Shown piece by piece: positions 5,566 to 7,224 of a DNA stretch of 7,224 bases. Position numbers and translations under genes: made by a program. The notes below the pieces were generated by a model, which was not told where the DNA came from, made no database searches, and saw only the letters and a program-made list of their open reading frames with translations. How positions within the stretch are numbered: position 1 is the first letter of the stretch; each line of letters begins with the position of its first letter. The stretch comes from an uncultured Butyricicoccus sp. (lineage in GTDB: Bacteria > Bacillota > Clostridia > Oscillospirales > Butyricicoccaceae), in assembly GCA_900557315.1 (NCBI GenBank), contig USSI01000069.1, positions 1 to 7,224 of the forward strand, given 5' to 3'.

Positions 5566-7170
5566 TTGAAAAAAAGACTGCTTTCTGTATTCCTGCTGGC
5601 TGCTTTCTGCCTCTGCGGGGCGCTTCCGACGGCTTCTGCACTGAGCTTTGCAGCGGAAAGCGCATTCGTCATGGATGGCGACACCGGGGAGGAACTCTAT
5701 TCCTATAACGGTGATGTGGCGCGCGTGCCAGCCAGTATGACCAAGGTCCTGACCGCTTACATCATTTATCAGGAACTGGAAGCCGGTAACCTGGCACTGG
5801 ACACACCGGTCAAAATCAGCCATAATGCAGCGGTCAAGTCGCGCGACGCGAACTATCCTACCGCTGTGCCGCTCACCGAGGGCGCAACCTACACGGTGGA
5901 CACGCTGCTCCATCTGATTATGATCCCGTCCGCCAGCGCGTCCTGCATTGCCATGGCTGAACACATCAGCGGCAGCGAGAGCGCCTTTGTCACCCGCATG
6001 AACCAGACGGCAGACGATCTCGGCCTGAACGCTACCTATTATAACTGCCATGGCGCCCAGCCAAACTACATCACCGCCCGTTCGCAGGCAAAACTGACCA
6101 AAACCTTTATCGACACCTATCCGGATATCCTGCGCATTACCAGCAAGAGCGGCTTCAGCTTCAATGGGTCGTATTACAACAATACCAACCACCTGCTGAA
6201 CACCATGGCGCCCTACAAAGGGCTGGACGGCTTCAAGACCGGCACGATTGCGGAAGCTGGCTACTGCGTTACGACGACCGCCGTCCGCAACGGCCGCCGC
6301 GTCATTGCGGTTGTGATGAAGTCCACCAGCGACTCCCAGCGCTTCGCGGATTCCCGCCAACTGCTGGATTACGGCTTTGAGCAGATTCGCCTGCGCGATG
6401 CTTCCCGCGCTGCCACCGGCGTCAGTATCACCGCCCAGCCGGCCAGCGTCCGTCCCTATCAGCCGGCATCCTTCCAGATGCAGCTGACCGGCGTTACTGC
6501 GCCGTATAACGCCAAAGCCCAGTGGTATGTCAACGGCGAAGCTGTTCCGAACTACGGCAACGACAATTTTGCCGTCACTGCGAACAAAACCAGCACGCTG
6601 AATTATACGCTGCGTGAACTGACTGGAGACACGCTGAACGTCTCATTTGTGCTGACCATGCCGGACGGCACGGAAAAACGCGCCGATACGACTGTTGCAA
6701 TCGAGCAGCGTCCGGTCGAGTATACCGGCTCGCTCAATATTCAGAGCGCCGCGGTATATCCCGGGAAATCGCTCACCATAACAGCGGACATCGCAGGTGC
6801 AAACGACATCGAACGCGTGCAGCTGCCTGCCGGCTGGAAGCTGGATGGACAGGATATCGCGGGATACACCAATGCCAACTTCACGATTTTGAATGACGCG
6901 GCGCACAGCGAATACCAGATGCGCATCCCCGCTGATGCGGAGCCGGGCGTGCATACGCTCAGTTTTGAAGTCGGCAGCGCGGACAGCACAGGCGTCCACC
7001 AGCTTGTCCTGTCGGCGGAAATTGAAATCGTTTCGCCCGACGCTTCCGAAGCGGATGAAGACAGTGCAGAAACGCCGGAAAGCAGCGGCACATCGGGTGA
7101 TGCACAGGCAGACGAAACGCCATCCGAGGATGCGGCAACCGATCCGGCTGCGACCGAACCAGCAGCCTGA
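5566..7170 (+). CDS. Secreted D-alanyl-D-alanine carboxypeptidase (peptidase S11) with duplicated C-terminal module
   Basis: A 534-residue penicillin-binding protein of the DacA/DacF type, which removes the terminal D-Ala from peptidoglycan stem peptides outside the membrane. Signal peptide at residues 1-25 (ASA before the cut; the cysteines at 15 and 17 do not form a lipobox). The catalytic domain (about 28-275) has S57-MT-K60 (nucleophile and base) and K224-T-G226 in DGFKTG. The second motif, normally SxN, reads S122-A-S124, so Asn is replaced by Ser. After the catalytic domain, two beta-rich modules of about 104 residues (roughly 285-382 and 387-489) share a W-x5-to-Y-to-NF pattern (W320/F335 and W424/F439). 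A tail from about 490 is rich in Asp, Glu, Ser, Thr, Pro and Ala. There is no C-terminal amphipathic helix, membrane segment or LPXTG motif, so attachment is unclear. TTG start is supported by its ribosome binding site. S11 membership is secure; activity is less so. Confidence 0.92.
   Translation: MKKRLLSVFLLAAFCLCGALPTASALSFAAESAFVMDGDTGEELYSYNGDVARVPASMTKVLTAYIIYQELEAGNLALDTPVKISHNAAVKSRDANYPTAVPLTEGATYTVDTLLHLIMIPSASASCIAMAEHISGSESAFVTRMNQTADDLGLNATYYNCHGAQPNYITARSQAKLTKTFIDTYPDILRITSKSGFSFNGSYYNNTNHLLNTMAPYKGLDGFKTGTIAEAGYCVTTTAVRNGRRVIAVVMKSTSDSQRFADSRQLLDYGFEQIRLRDASRAATGVSITAQPASVRPYQPASFQMQLTGVTAPYNAKAQWYVNGEAVPNYGNDNFAVTANKTSTLNYTLRELTGDTLNVSFVLTMPDGTEKRADTTVAIEQRPVEYTGSLNIQSAAVYPGKSLTITADIAGANDIERVQLPAGWKLDGQDIAGYTNANFTILNDAAHSEYQMRIPADAEPGVHTLSFEVGSADSTGVHQLVLSAEIEIVSPDASEADEDSAETPESSGTSGDAQADETPSEDAATDPAATEPAA
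6418..7032 (+). repeat. Tandem duplicated protein module within the carboxypeptidase
   Basis: The encoded residues 285-382 and 387-489 are two diverged copies of one module. WYVNGEAVPNYGNDNF (320-335) aligns without gaps to WKLDGQDIAGYTNANF (424-439), sharing W, G, Y, N and NF at identical spacing, and each is preceded by an AxVxPxxS-like strand (293-302, 395-402). The fold looks Ig-like, but no named family is recognised. Confidence 0.7.
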
Positions 7171-7224
7171 CCGCACCCTGATATAACGGTAAAAAAGAGC
7201 AGAGACCCGGTTTGGCCCAACGCC
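7171..7224 (+). other. Non-coding end of window after the carboxypeptidase
   Basis: No gene is visible. An A-rich run followed by GAGCAGAGACC (7196-7207) could be the first arm of a terminator whose second arm lies outside the window; this cannot be tested here. Confidence 0.3.

Noticed and set aside
5428..6360. Minus-strand open frame of 310 codons opposite the carboxypeptidase
   Set aside because: It is a shadow of the S11 catalytic domain, without recognisable family features, and its 5' half depends on GC-rich reverse codons.
2277..7170. A single cell-wall operon or new system spanning the deacetylase, transporter and carboxypeptidase
   Set aside because: The three genes are convergent or divergent, with separate promoters and a terminator between the first two. 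Shared envelope function is plausible, but linkage as one system is not supported.
7184..7224. Terminator after the carboxypeptidase
   Set aside because: Only a possible first arm is visible; no complementary second arm or T-tract is present before the window ends.

Overview
The window looks like chromosomal DNA from a low-branching, moderately GC-rich Firmicute, most likely a Clostridia/Oscillospirales-type anaerobe. This is inferred from strong AGGAGG-like ribosome binding sites, GTG and TTG starts, TTGACN/TATAAT-type promoters, an S-layer-homology (SLH) surface protein and a Gram-positive style secreted D,D-carboxypeptidase. Species cannot be named from sequence alone. No RNA genes, insertion sequences, CRISPR arrays or phage genes were seen.

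Layout: (1) 1-1977, minus strand: a two-gene sulfur/redox operon. A 106-residue stand-alone rhodanese is followed after 1 base by a CoA-disulfide reductase fused to a C-terminal rhodanese domain; its last few residues run off the left edge. (2) 1978-2276: divergent promoter region, with a -10 box and an imperfect palindrome for the minus-strand operon and a near-consensus promoter for the plus-strand gene. (3) 2277-4055, plus strand: a secreted polysaccharide deacetylase carrying two chitobiase-C-terminal-like repeats and three SLH repeats. (4) 4086-4123: a hairpin terminator serving two convergent genes. (5) 4126-5295, minus strand: an AI-2E family membrane transporter with a GTG start. (6) 5296-5565: a second divergent promoter region. 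(7) 5566-7170, plus strand: a secreted S11-family D-alanyl-D-alanine carboxypeptidase with a TTG start, two unassigned beta-rich repeat modules and an acidic tail. (8) 7171-7224: a short non-coding end.

How they fit: the operon on the left probably handles persulfides, polysulfides and CoA disulfides in the cytoplasm. The deacetylase and the carboxypeptidase are exported cell-envelope enzymes, one modifying wall glycans and one trimming peptide stems, but each has its own promoter and they are not an operon. The AI-2E transporter is a separate single-gene unit. The window is mostly ordinary housekeeping and cell-surface content. The points most worth a second look are the Asn-to-Ser change in the SxN motif of the carboxypeptidase, its duplicated ~104-residue C-terminal module, the three-cysteine rhodanese/reductase operon, and the degenerate SLH signature motifs of the deacetylase.
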